Origin: Nitrospira sp. UBA5698
GTDB taxonomy: Bacteria > Nitrospirota > Nitrospiria > Nitrospirales > Nitrospiraceae
Assembly (NCBI GenBank): GCA_002420115.1
Contig: DIHK01000045.1
Location: 25,100-55,053, forward strand
Length of the DNA: 29,954 nt
Direction: 5' to 3'
Shown here one piece after another: positions 15,616 through 24,053 of this stretch. How positions within the stretch are numbered: position 1 is the first letter of the stretch; each line of letters starts with the position of its first letter. The notes beneath the pieces are model-generated. The model saw only the letters and a list, made by a program, of their open reading frames with translations. It was not told where the DNA came from and made no database searches. Position numbers and translations under genes: made by a program.

Positions 15616-15732
15616 AATGGTGAAAAAGCCTACCAGCATCGTTCTTACGTCGCTTAGAGATTCACCGTACAGCCCCAAGCACGTTCCCCTCGCCGCTCGC
15701 TGCAGCCTTGCTGGACAGGTCTTTTGACCATT
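15616..15732. repeat. Inverted-repeat (MITE/REP-like) element, copy B
   Basis: About 117 bases with inverted ends: AATGGTGAAAAAGCCTACC at the left, and the complement of the right end gives AATGGTCAAAAGACCTGTCC. The middle (GTCGCTTAGAG, CGCCGCTCGCTGC, GCCTTGCTGGAC) matches the reverse complement of the element at 8359-8484. It sits in the 215-base gap between two cytochrome genes of the respiratory operon. Its RNA could fold into a long hairpin. Confidence 0.7.
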
Positions 15733-15813
15733 ATGTTGTCCTACACAATTTGCGTTGAGACATGGTCCGTTCCATGGATCGACGCAGATCAAACCAGCTT
15801 TCGACAACCTTAA

Positions 15814-16437
15814 CTAGCGCACCTTGGCCATGGCTACAGAAGCAGCACCAGCTGACTTCACGGGAGCAGACGGCGTTTTACCAGGAATTTCAAGTTCTGA
15901 GACGCTGACGGAGATCGGCTCACCGCTCATTTGTTGGAGAAACGCGATGATCGCCAGGATCTCATTCTTCGAGAGCCCGATTGGATCCTTATTGATCGCA
16001 GGCATTGTGGCTGGATATTCCTTCGGCACACCACCATGCCGATAATCCTGATACACGAATGCCTGTGGATCCGTTAGACTTTCATAGAGAAAATCCTTAC
16101 TGAGTTTAGCACCAATACCCTTCAAATCCGGGCATCGAGCGGACTCGCTGGGTCCGATTGAATGGCACAGAGCGCATTGACCTTTACTGAAAAAGACCGT
16201 CTGTCCGATTGCGGCAATATCGGTCGGCGTTTTGATGCTGCTGATATCGATTTTCTCTTCGGCCGGTGGCAGGGAGGCTAGCTGGGGTACTGCCAGGGAC
16301 ATCAATGAAAATAGTCCCAAGACGATGAAGACAAAGCCCGTGACCCGAATAAAGACGGCCTTGATGAAGAGGAGGATGAGTATTCCAACCCCTACAATCG
16401 ACAGTGCGATCAGCTGTAATTGTGCTACTTCACTCAT
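15814..16437 (-). CDS. Membrane-anchored monohaem cytochrome c
   Basis: The ATG at 16437 (MSEVAQLQL) is chosen because an AGAGGG site precedes it; an in-frame ATG 18 codons upstream gives a polar leader without a good site. The 207-residue product has two N-terminal helices (about 7-28 and 31-50). A periplasmic cytochrome c domain follows, with haem site C88-A-L-C91-H92 and a likely Met ligand in ATMPAINKDP. The end is an Ala/Pro/Lys-rich tail. DLKGIGAKLSKDFLYESLTDP around the haem crevice is typical of class I cytochromes attached to oxidases. It is 92 bases downstream of CydA-like protein 2 and probably serves as its electron donor (inference from position). Confidence 0.92.
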   Translation of the reverse strand: MSEVAQLQLIALSIVGVGILILLFIKAVFIRVTGFVFIVLGLFSLMSLAVPQLASLPPAEEKIDISSIKTPTDIAAIGQTVFFSKGQCALCHSIGPSESARCPDLKGIGAKLSKDFLYESLTDPQAFVYQDYRHGGVPKEYPATMPAINKDPIGLSKNEILAIIAFLQQMSGEPISVSVSELEIPGKTPSAPVKSAGAASVAMAKVR

Positions 16438-16529
16438 ATGCCCTCTAATTTGTAGTGCTGAATCACCGGTGTTGAGCTCTTCTTCCTTCACTCAACACGT
16501 ACAATCCAAAACGCACAACTCTCTTCAGT

Positions 16530-18380
16530 CTATTGCCGCTCTTCTGGTGCGCCCCCGGCCATGGCGGGAATGCCATGTGGAAGCTCTCCTTTTCCGGTTC
16601 CGGCTGCCGCTTTGTATTTATCACCCATGGTCGCGACCCAGAAGATAAACGCGACGAGGATGCAGAAGAAAAACGTACAGAACGCCATAATCAATGAGGC
16701 GCTTCCCAGTGCCGGCGAATACGCATAGGGCGACGTATCACGCATGACGCCATACACATGCCAATGGACTCTGGAAGACGACCGGGCATAGCCCATCAAC
16801 GTCATCAGCAAAATCACCATCACGGCATTGAGCACCAGCGCATACCCTGCGCGAGGGGGCATGCTGCCCCATACCATCTCCGTCGTCGTCTTGGCACTCT
16901 TGAGTAAGAGTGCCGTCAACGGTGTGATCGTCAGAATAACAAACCCGACGATCGCCACTTGGGACGTTGAAAAATAGTTGATACGGACGATGGCCGGCAC
17001 AAAATAGCCCCATATGCCGAGGACGATGACCGCCACGCTGGCTAACACCAGAACAGCGCCCATCACCGCCTTTCCCAGCTTTGCCCATCCTGCCGTATCT
17101 TGTTTTCCTGCCCGCCAATACATGACGAAACTCATGAACGTAATGAGAATCATGAGGTTGGACACCGTCATCTTAGCCGACATGACGCCCAGCACTCCGA
17201 GTAGAGGATGGTGTGCACCGCCCATTTTTTGGGCTTCTTCGATGCTGGCGACGAGTGAATGTGGTGTCATCCAAACGGCAAGACAAAGCAGTAAACTGAT
17301 GAGCATCATCAACATGGCCCGTCGATACTTCGCCTCCGAGCCAGGAATACGGTAGGTGATTCCCAGCCAGAAGTAATAGTTGGACCCAAGAAATAGGACG
17401 CCGATCAGCATGGCCTGAATGATAAAGAGCCAGGACAAAAATCCACCCATCAGGGTAATGCCCATCTGCTGGTTGTATTGATAGATTTCTCGCATGAGCC
17501 AGTAGCCAGCGAACGGCAGAGCCAGGAGCCCGAACACTCCAATAAAGTTACCGACGTAGCCCATCCAGTCGTAATGCTCTCGATCTTCGGTGCTCTTCAC
17601 CGACAAGTAGCGGACCCCGGCATAGGCGCCGCAGATATACCCACCTAGTACCACATTGGCGATCAAACGATGAATATTGATCGGCCACCAGGTTGGATTC
17701 CATGTCGCGGCCCAGGCACGTTCGAACGCCGTCCCGTCAGCGATCACGACCGGGCTCGACTGGAATGTCGCCCACGCATTCGGCACAATCATGATGAATA
17801 GGGCGAAGAAATTCAGCAAGAACCCGAGAAAGACGTGGAGGGTTTTCTTCCGGCCATATTGCATCGCATCCCAGCCGTACCAATACAGATAGAGTGTCGC
17901 GGTTTCAAAGAGAAAGAGCAGACAGTACAGGAGAAAAGACGGGAAAAAGACGTCCGTCAGGTAATTCATGAGCTTCGGATAGAAGGCGACCAAGAGGAAC
18001 AAAAGAATCCCGCCGAACAATGCAGTGGTGGCATACGCCGAAGTCAGAAGCTTGGTAAACTCCTTGGCCAGTTTGTCGTACCGCTTTTCGCCTCCCCTCC
18101 ATGCAATGACTTCACACAGCCACGCAAAAATTGGCACACCCAGCACGAAACCCGCGAGCAGGAGGTGAAGCTGAGCAACAATCCATACAAGATTCCTACT
18201 GCCGATGTAGGGAATGTCTCTGTACTCAGTCGGCCCGGCGGTGGTTCCCTCGGCCGCAAACCCCATGGAAGGGAGGAGAAACCAAGCGGCCGTGAACAAG
18301 AGACCGAGAAGCCATCGCTCTTGACCACGCATGGTCCGGAGAGCCCGTTGAACTGTTTCGACCTCCTGTATGGCACTCAC
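16530..18380 (-). CDS. Cytochrome bd oxidase subunit I-like protein 2 (CydA-like)
   Basis: The GTG at 18380 is chosen because GAGGTGAT, an almost full anti-16S match, ends four bases before it; the longer frame overlaps the upstream gene. The 616-residue protein has about 14 hydrophobic helices. CydA-like marks are His72 in IVAQLHLLLAGFVLG (haem b595/d site), Glu159 in FLFETATLYLYWYGW, His237 in INIHRLIANVVLGGY (haem b558) and Met324 in IIQAMLIGVLFLG (b558 Met). The quinol-binding Q-loop (GRQPW type) is not visible and the CydA Arg before the Met is Gln. No cydB is nearby. It resembles the bd-like oxidases reported from Nitrospira, and may take electrons from cytochrome c. Oxygen reduction is inferred. 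Confidence 0.82.
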   Translation of the reverse strand: MSAIQEVETVQRALRTMRGQERWLLGLLFTAAWFLLPSMGFAAEGTTAGPTEYRDIPYIGSRNLVWIVAQLHLLLAGFVLGVPIFAWLCEVIAWRGGEKRYDKLAKEFTKLLTSAYATTALFGGILLFLLVAFYPKLMNYLTDVFFPSFLLYCLLFLFETATLYLYWYGWDAMQYGRKKTLHVFLGFLLNFFALFIMIVPNAWATFQSSPVVIADGTAFERAWAATWNPTWWPINIHRLIANVVLGGYICGAYAGVRYLSVKSTEDREHYDWMGYVGNFIGVFGLLALPFAGYWLMREIYQYNQQMGITLMGGFLSWLFIIQAMLIGVLFLGSNYYFWLGITYRIPGSEAKYRRAMLMMLISLLLCLAVWMTPHSLVASIEEAQKMGGAHHPLLGVLGVMSAKMTVSNLMILITFMSFVMYWRAGKQDTAGWAKLGKAVMGAVLVLASVAVIVLGIWGYFVPAIVRINYFSTSQVAIVGFVILTITPLTALLLKSAKTTTEMVWGSMPPRAGYALVLNAVMVILLMTLMGYARSSSRVHWHVYGVMRDTSPYAYSPALGSASLIMAFCTFFFCILVAFIFWVATMGDKYKAAAGTGKGELPHGIPAMAGGAPEERQ

Positions 18381-18396
18381 CACATCACCTCGCAAG

Positions 18397-19392
18397 TTAC
18401 GGTTTCGAATTGTCTGGGGAGGCTGCCCCTGCCGGCTTCCCCTTACCCTTCTCTTTTTGCCCTTTGGTTTCCGATTTCTGTTTTTCCATCGCCTCAACTT
18501 GTGCAGCCACTGCCGCAAGCCGTTGGGTGTTCTTATTCAAGGCATCGACTGGTTTATACACCGGCTCTGCTTGAACTGCCGGTTTCGCACAACACTCATG
18601 AGGATGAGGAGTTGTCACAGGAAGGATGGTCCAGAAGACAAGCGAGAACACCACCCCGGCTCCAGCCAGCGAGGCCAATAGCAGCCCTTGGTCATTCGGC
18701 ACACGCATCAAGTCCCAGCGGGTAACAAGTCCCTGATAGTTTTCAGGTGCCTGACGGCAATCTTCAGCAATACGCCGAATGGCTTGACCTAGGACGGATA
18801 CTCCGATCACCGACAGGATGAACAGAACAGCCGAAGAAATCGATCCCCATACCGTCAGTTCAAGACCGATGCGCTCTGCAACCGGTAATCCCGTATCATA
18901 GATATGGCGTAAGGCTTCCATATCCGCGAGTGAATGCGAAGCGCTGATGGCCGTCTCCGTCACCTTACTGACGACTCCCCACAGAATCGGCATGATCAAT
19001 GTGCCGATAAGGGCGGTCCTCCACCAGATGGCAAATCCAAGTCCGTCGTGGGGAGGTTCTTTCTTCAGGCGCTCTAGAAAGAAGGTTCGCCCGACGAGAC
19101 CGAGCGCCCAGATGTCAATAGGAATGGAGGCTCCAAAGATGAGTGGGAGACCGATCCCCTCACCAAAATGCGTGTCATAGATCGCCATGATCGCCGGAGC
19201 TGCAAATACAGTAACCGGACTGGCGAGCAACATGAGGAATGCAAGCCCGAATCTTCCCTCGAAATGGACGAGACCCAGGGTCATCGCCATCACAGCAAAC
19301 ACGGCTTTGATAGGAATACCTGTCCAGCAGGCTGACCAGAGGATGCCGAATCCGATCTTGGTAGGGGACATTGAGTCGCGTTCTTCAGCCAT
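18397..19392 (-). CDS. Polytopic membrane protein of unknown function with HPHECC motif
   Basis: A 331-residue protein with about seven hydrophobic segments between residues 12 and 260 and no family I recognise. After the last helix it carries T-P-H263-P-H265-E-C267-C268, a compact cluster of possible metal ligands. A charged tail follows that is Lys/Glu/Gly rich and partly heptad-like (NKNTQRLAAVAAQVEAMEKQKSE, split here by composition). It lies between cytochrome b (24 bases away) and CydA-like protein 2 (16 bases away), so it is almost surely co-expressed and part of, or an assembly factor for, the same complex. The ATG seven codons inside (MSPTKIG) is an alternative start. Neither start has a strong ribosome site. 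Confidence 0.75.
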   Translation of the reverse strand: MAEERDSMSPTKIGFGILWSACWTGIPIKAVFAVMAMTLGLVHFEGRFGLAFLMLLASPVTVFAAPAIMAIYDTHFGEGIGLPLIFGASIPIDIWALGLVGRTFFLERLKKEPPHDGLGFAIWWRTALIGTLIMPILWGVVSKVTETAISASHSLADMEALRHIYDTGLPVAERIGLELTVWGSISSAVLFILSVIGVSVLGQAIRRIAEDCRQAPENYQGLVTRWDLMRVPNDQGLLLASLAGAGVVFSLVFWTILPVTTPHPHECCAKPAVQAEPVYKPVDALNKNTQRLAAVAAQVEAMEKQKSETKGQKEKGKGKPAGAASPDNSKP

Positions 19393-19416
19393 ATGTTCAG
19401 TTCGTATGAATGGTCG

Positions 19417-20544
19417 TTAGTCGAGGAACTCTCGATTGATCACCGCCGCCACCGTAAAGAGCGCAATCACAACCATGATCACGATCCAACTGATCAGCGC
19501 AATGGGCCGCTTAAAAATATTCCGCTCAGGATCCTTATCGAAAAATGGAAGTGCGACCATCAGCCCCATGAATATGACCGGCAGTGCGACGGCCCCCATG
19601 AACTGGCCGAACTGTCCGGCGAAAAGCTTCAGTCGTAACAGCTGGAAGTAAAAAAGAAAATACCATTCCGGTTCTGGATGGTACTCCCCAGGATCTGGAG
19701 TCGCCTTGTCGAGCAACACAACCGGTTCCCAGAGGGCTAAGGCGCAAAGGCCGACGAAGACGAAGGCCATCCCAACGATATCCTTCCAAATTTGACGGGG
19801 GAAGAAATAGTCGGTTTTCGCCTTAATCTCTTCCGTTGTCCCTTTAAAAGGACCAGCCGGAGCGGCCACCCGAAACAAGAAGATGTGGAGCCCTGCCAAT
19901 GCCATCAACGCCGCAGGGAGAATCATCACATGAAGCACAAAAAAGCGGCTCAAGGTCATCTGCCCAGGACTGGCACCGCCCTTTAAAAATCTTGCGATAA
20001 AATCGCCGACGATCGGTGTTTTATCTAAAATTTCGACACCCACGAGCGTAGCCCAGAATGCGCGTTGATCCCAAGGCAGAAGATAGCCGGTAAAGCCGAA
20101 TGTAATGACGATCCCGAAGAGAGCGAGCCCAACCAACCAGAGCAACTCTCGAGGTTTTTTGTACGCCCCCCAGAGAAAGACCTGCGACATATGCGCAAAC
20201 ACACAGACGACCATCGCACTGGAACCCCAGAAATGGTAGCTGAGCAAAAACCAGCCGTAGTCGACGTCGTGGATAATATACTGCGTGCTGTCGTACGCGT
20301 GGTCCGCAGTCGGCACATAGTAGAACATGAGCATGGTGCCGGTGACCGCTTGCATGGCAAAGATGAACAACAAGATCGAACCGAACACGTAGGCCCAACG
20401 CGAGCCTCCCGGAATCGGCTCATTGAGCATCTTCGCCTGCATTTCCTTGAGCCCAAGCCGTTCATCGAGAAAAGCAAGAATCTTTTCGCTGGTGCTGGGC
20501 TGATGATCAGGGATCACGGCAGGCGATGAGTGTTTCATATCCAT
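19417..20544 (-). CDS. Cytochrome b of a b6/Rieske quinol:cytochrome c oxidoreductase
   Basis: A 375-residue protein that joins the b6 half and the subunit IV half in one chain. Haem ligands are His104 and His118 in the second helix (13 residues between) and His205 and His220 in the fourth (14 between); the 14-residue gap marks the b6 type rather than mitochondrial b. The Qo-site motif is present as P292-E293-W294-Y295, and LLPWDQRAFW is the conserved loop after helix three. About eight helices are visible. It oxidises quinol at the outer side with the Rieske protein encoded 12 bases upstream. The Cys that binds the extra haem c in b6f is not seen near the N-terminus. Confidence 0.95.
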   Translation of the reverse strand: MDMKHSSPAVIPDHQPSTSEKILAFLDERLGLKEMQAKMLNEPIPGGSRWAYVFGSILLFIFAMQAVTGTMLMFYYVPTADHAYDSTQYIIHDVDYGWFLLSYHFWGSSAMVVCVFAHMSQVFLWGAYKKPRELLWLVGLALFGIVITFGFTGYLLPWDQRAFWATLVGVEILDKTPIVGDFIARFLKGGASPGQMTLSRFFVLHVMILPAALMALAGLHIFLFRVAAPAGPFKGTTEEIKAKTDYFFPRQIWKDIVGMAFVFVGLCALALWEPVVLLDKATPDPGEYHPEPEWYFLFYFQLLRLKLFAGQFGQFMGAVALPVIFMGLMVALPFFDKDPERNIFKRPIALISWIVIMVVIALFTVAAVINREFLD

Positions 20545-20556
20545 GATGCTACGCGC

Positions 20557-21492
20557 TCACACAATCCGAATTTGTGACTTCGTGCCGGCCTTGAATTCCA
20601 TATCGATGATCTCGACCTCGCCGGAAGGTGAGACCTTCACCGGCAAGGCATCCAATCCACGGGGCGCCGGTCCATCAAGAACTTTCCCCCCCGCATCATA
20701 GATACTCAAATGACAAGGGCAGAGAAAGACCTGGCCTAACGCCTTATGTTGGCGCCATTTGAAACCACAGCCAAGATGGGGGCACTTACCGGAAAATGCG
20801 ATATAGGGAACATCTTTTTTGTTGGTCCAGATGGCCTTCCCCTTCGCATCGTGGAATTCGACATCTTTACCCTGATACACCCTCTCCAGCAGGTCGGGGG
20901 TCGCACGGAGTACCCAAACGTTCTTCTCAACTTCGTACTCGGGCATGTACGCCTCTTTGACCTGCTTCTTGTATTTAAATTGCGTCCCGACATCCTCTTG
21001 CTTAATTTTGCTGACGTTACCGACCTTGAGCCAGGCGTTGTCAAAATCGGCATACATGGGCTTCATCAAAAAGCGAAGGATGGGGTAGGCGAGAGGGAGT
21101 CCGATCAAAAACCCAATAACATGGGTAAAGTTCATGAAAAATGTTCGACGCTTGACGTTCTTTTCCAGATCAGGAAGAGGGACCAACACCTCGCCTGGCG
21201 TAACATGGATATTGTCTTCCAGATGGGAGATCTCCACTTCGTGCGTCGTGACATAATCTTCGCGTTTGAAGGGAGGCAACGCCAAGATATCCGCAGAAGG
21301 AGCCCGTAGCTGTACTGCGTCTTCCGTGACGTCCTGGACCTGGGTCATCATGATCTGCCGCTCTCCACTGCCGTTCATGGAGACGACAATATGACTGATT
21401 TCATGGGACAGCGGATCGAGCACGACCCGGGTGACTTCCCCGATATCGTGATCCGTACACCGGACCTTGGATTTCAACTTTGGTTGCAGCAT
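20557..21492 (-). CDS. PRC-barrel / Rieske iron-sulfur fusion protein
   Basis: A 311-residue protein with three parts. Residues 1-105 read as a PRC-barrel-like domain (CTDHDIGEVTRVVLDPLSHE, then SHIVVSMN and ERQIMMTQVQDV). One membrane helix lies at about 121-141. The Rieske domain has cluster ligands C237, H239, C258 and H261 and the disulfide pair C242/C260. The second motif is CPCHLS rather than CPCHGS, and GPAPRGL follows. It takes electrons from quinol with cytochrome b and hands them to a c-type haem. Rieske proteins usually start with a short tail and helix, so the PRC domain is an addition on the inner side. The ATG overlaps the stop of the upstream cytochrome gene by one base. Confidence 0.93.
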   Translation of the reverse strand: MLQPKLKSKVRCTDHDIGEVTRVVLDPLSHEISHIVVSMNGSGERQIMMTQVQDVTEDAVQLRAPSADILALPPFKREDYVTTHEVEISHLEDNIHVTPGEVLVPLPDLEKNVKRRTFFMNFTHVIGFLIGLPLAYPILRFLMKPMYADFDNAWLKVGNVSKIKQEDVGTQFKYKKQVKEAYMPEYEVEKNVWVLRATPDLLERVYQGKDVEFHDAKGKAIWTNKKDVPYIAFSGKCPHLGCGFKWRQHKALGQVFLCPCHLSIYDAGGKVLDGPAPRGLDALPVKVSPSGEVEIIDMEFKAGTKSQIRIV

Positions 21493-22301
21493 TAGTTTTT
21501 CTTGATGGGCTTGGGAGTAGTGACTGCAGTATTTTTGAATGAACCTAACCAGGTGGCGAGGGCCAGCATTTCCTTGGGATCCATGAGATCCTTGAACTTG
21601 TTAGGCATGATGCCTTTCTGCCACTCCTTGTCATACCCCTCAGCCATAAAACTCTTGGGGTCCGAGATTTTCTGTGCAATTTCCTCAATCGTCATGAAGG
21701 TGCCGATGTTATCTAATTCAGGACCGCGCTTCTTTCCACCTTCGCCCCTGAGCTTATGGCAGTTGTAGCATTCTTGCAGTTGCCACTGCTCTTCACCAAT
21801 TTTCATGATGTCACCGGAAGCGGCGCCACCGGCAGAGGCAGGCTTTTCTCCAGAGGAAGGAACTTGAACCGCAGCCACGGCCTGTCCACCTCCAACCCCC
21901 TTGAGGCGATCTTCCAACGCTTTCACTTGCGCATCGAGCGCCTTCGCACGAGCGATCAGCTCTTCCGTCTTCCCCTGGGCGGACTGCTTTCGCTCCTTAT
22001 CGAGAAGTTTGCCGATCTTCGCCTTTTCATCCTCAGGGTCGAACTGCGGCAAGAATGATGCACCGGCGACGCACACGGAGATGAGAAAGACCCAGAACAC
22101 GGTCACGGTGAGGAAGGACATCCCGCCGCTCATCACGTTCATGGTCTTTGCATCAAGGAGTGCAAAAGTCACTGCCCCGATCAGCGAGACGAGAAAGAAT
22201 AAAATCTGAAAACTCACAGGTACTTCTTGCGAGTTAGCAATGGCAACCAATGCGCCGCCTACGACTAAGCCGACTCCAAGTTTTTTAAATAAATTCCACA
22301 T
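21492..22301 (-). CDS. Membrane-anchored monohaem cytochrome c with coiled-coil linker
   Basis: A 269-residue protein with about three hydrophobic helices in the first 82 residues. A charged helical segment (about 90-136, LIARAKALDAQVKALEDRLKG) and a Gly/Ala/Ser spacer follow, then a periplasmic cytochrome c domain with C178-Y-N-C181-H182. LRGEGGKKRGPELDNIG after the motif is the standard class I pattern, and the likely sixth ligand is Met in KGIMPNKF. The TAATG overlap with the Rieske gene implies tight coupling. Its place directly before Rieske and cytochrome b suggests it is the cytochrome c1/f equivalent of the complex, although it is not related to c1 or f in sequence. Confidence 0.93.
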   Translation of the reverse strand: MWNLFKKLGVGLVVGGALVAIANSQEVPVSFQILFFLVSLIGAVTFALLDAKTMNVMSGGMSFLTVTVFWVFLISVCVAGASFLPQFDPEDEKAKIGKLLDKERKQSAQGKTEELIARAKALDAQVKALEDRLKGVGGGQAVAAVQVPSSGEKPASAGGAASGDIMKIGEEQWQLQECYNCHKLRGEGGKKRGPELDNIGTFMTIEEIAQKISDPKSFMAEGYDKEWQKGIMPNKFKDLMDPKEMLALATWLGSFKNTAVTTPKPIKKN

Positions 22302-22340
22302 GTGATTTCTCGCTACCTCAGTAGACGCCCCACAAGGTGA

Positions 22341-24053
22341 TCACTTGACTGGAACTGGAACAGCCCCGCCCTCAGGCTCCTTGGCCTGCACCACAGACGG
22401 CCGAATGGCAATCAGTGCCGCCACTGTCACCACCGCAATAAAAAATACCGTGATCGCGGTAATCCATCCGGCGGAATACGAAAGCGTCGGAGTAAACGAC
22501 TCCGGACTGAGATCCGACACCAGACTGTAGGTATGGAAATACTTTTTCAAAAGCGACCGCACAGCACCCATGAGCCCCATGATCCAGGTGGACGTGAAGG
22601 CCAAGAAGATCAAGACAAACTGAGCGGCGAAGTCAATCTTTCCCCAAAGGATGGTCCCTTGCTTAATGGCACGGTTGTACAAAACAAAATTGACAATCGT
22701 CACAAATACCAACGTCAAGATGGCTGAGAGCTTTGCCGGCATCGAGGACAAATAGTCCCATCCTTCCGGTAGCTTCAACTCATCAGGCATATCCGTACCC
22801 GTCGCCACAAATCCAGCAGGGGTGAGCCAGACGGCATCACTGATGAGCATGATGATAAACCCGATCTTGATGACGGTTCGCGCGGAGACCGTCATAGGGA
22901 CAAACCGACCCAGGAGAAAGGGGGACAGTGTCAGCGGCAGCAGAATCGCCAAGGACATAGGATCAGGAATCCACCAGTTGTTCATGACCCACATGGTCAC
23001 CGGGAGCAAAGCGATCAAGACAATCGGGGCCAGGATACTCATCCGAACATTATCGGCGCCCTCAATACGCTTGACACTCAGCCAACTATAATAATTGATA
23101 CCCAAAAAGAGCAGGCCGATCATAATGCCTTGCATTTCAAAAAACATTGAAAGCTGGTCGGCCATCATGTACGGACAGAACGAGAAATCGTAGTCGCACA
23201 TCTCATAGGCCAATAATAGCCCCGTGAATGGTTGCAACAGCGATCCGCCGACCGCGATCCAAATCGCGACGAATCCCATCCAATCGTAATATGCCCGCTC
23301 TTCCTTCGTCTTGGCCGCCATGTACATATAGGCAGCAATCATACCGGCAATGAACCCACCAAATGCCACATTCCCGTCGATTCGATGGAGACTCAACGGA
23401 AACCAACTTTGGTTGGCAATTTTATCCCACAAGGTCGCTGCAGCGATGAAGTCTTGCGGCGAAACACCTTCGGCCTTCGGCGGGGTGTTCATGAACGACG
23501 TAGGCCCGTTGATCACGAACAGAATCAGCAGACACACCAGATTCAAGAGAACACCCAGCGCGATGTGGCGCCCCTTCTTCTCACCCTTCCAAATATCCCA
23601 TGTATAGAGATAGGCATACATGAGGATCGTCTCGGCGATAAACAGCGCCGGATACAAAATCGCAAAGACGACATAGAATTGATTGATAAAGGACGTGGTG
23701 AACTGTGGGTAGGCGGCGAGAAGAACAAAGATGAACAATCCCCCAGTCACGGCCGTCATGCTAAAAAGAATCACCGTCACTTTGGTCACTTCTTTTGCAA
23801 GACGATCGTATCGAGGATCTTGCTTTCGGTAGCCCAACCATTCGGAGATCACCACGAAGATGGGAGATCCGAGTATGAAGGCGGCAAACAAGATATGCAG
23901 CTGCGCAACGATCCAAACAGCTGTTCTGTTTCCGGTGTACGGGAAGTCCACAGAAGACGTTCCGACCTCCTGGGCGAATACATCCGAAATACTAAAGCCA
24001 AACAACAACGCCAGCAGAGCGAGAGCCAGGAGACTGCTCGAATGTGTTTTCAC
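22341..24053 (-). CDS. Cytochrome bd oxidase subunit I-like protein 1 (CydA-like)
   Basis: GTG at 24053 is chosen for the GAGG four bases upstream and because it yields a clean signal peptide (LLALALLALLFGFSISDVFA); the longer frame adds a polar leader. The 570-residue mature core has about 13-14 helices and parallels CydA-like protein 2. His53 (IVAQLHILFAAFILG), Glu141 (FIAETILMYAYLYTW), His223 (LSLHRIDGNVAFGG) and Met311 (EMQGIMIGLLFLG) fall at the CydA haem and proton-path positions. As in the paralogue, the Q-loop and CydB are missing. Unlike the paralogue, it has a Cys pair, C286 and C293, in the loop before the Met helix. An amino-terminal signal is not normal for CydA. It is 39 bases upstream of the cytochrome c gene. 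Confidence 0.82.
   Translation of the reverse strand: MKTHSSSLLALALLALLFGFSISDVFAQEVGTSSVDFPYTGNRTAVWIVAQLHILFAAFILGSPIFVVISEWLGYRKQDPRYDRLAKEVTKVTVILFSMTAVTGGLFIFVLLAAYPQFTTSFINQFYVVFAILYPALFIAETILMYAYLYTWDIWKGEKKGRHIALGVLLNLVCLLILFVINGPTSFMNTPPKAEGVSPQDFIAAATLWDKIANQSWFPLSLHRIDGNVAFGGFIAGMIAAYMYMAAKTKEERAYYDWMGFVAIWIAVGGSLLQPFTGLLLAYEMCDYDFSFCPYMMADQLSMFFEMQGIMIGLLFLGINYYSWLSVKRIEGADNVRMSILAPIVLIALLPVTMWVMNNWWIPDPMSLAILLPLTLSPFLLGRFVPMTVSARTVIKIGFIIMLISDAVWLTPAGFVATGTDMPDELKLPEGWDYLSSMPAKLSAILTLVFVTIVNFVLYNRAIKQGTILWGKIDFAAQFVLIFLAFTSTWIMGLMGAVRSLLKKYFHTYSLVSDLSPESFTPTLSYSAGWITAITVFFIAVVTVAALIAIRPSVVQAKEPEGGAVPVPVK

Noticed and set aside
17835..18725. 296-codon plus-strand frame
   Set aside because: Antisense to CydA-like protein 2 and the HPHECC protein; no ribosome site or recognisable motif.
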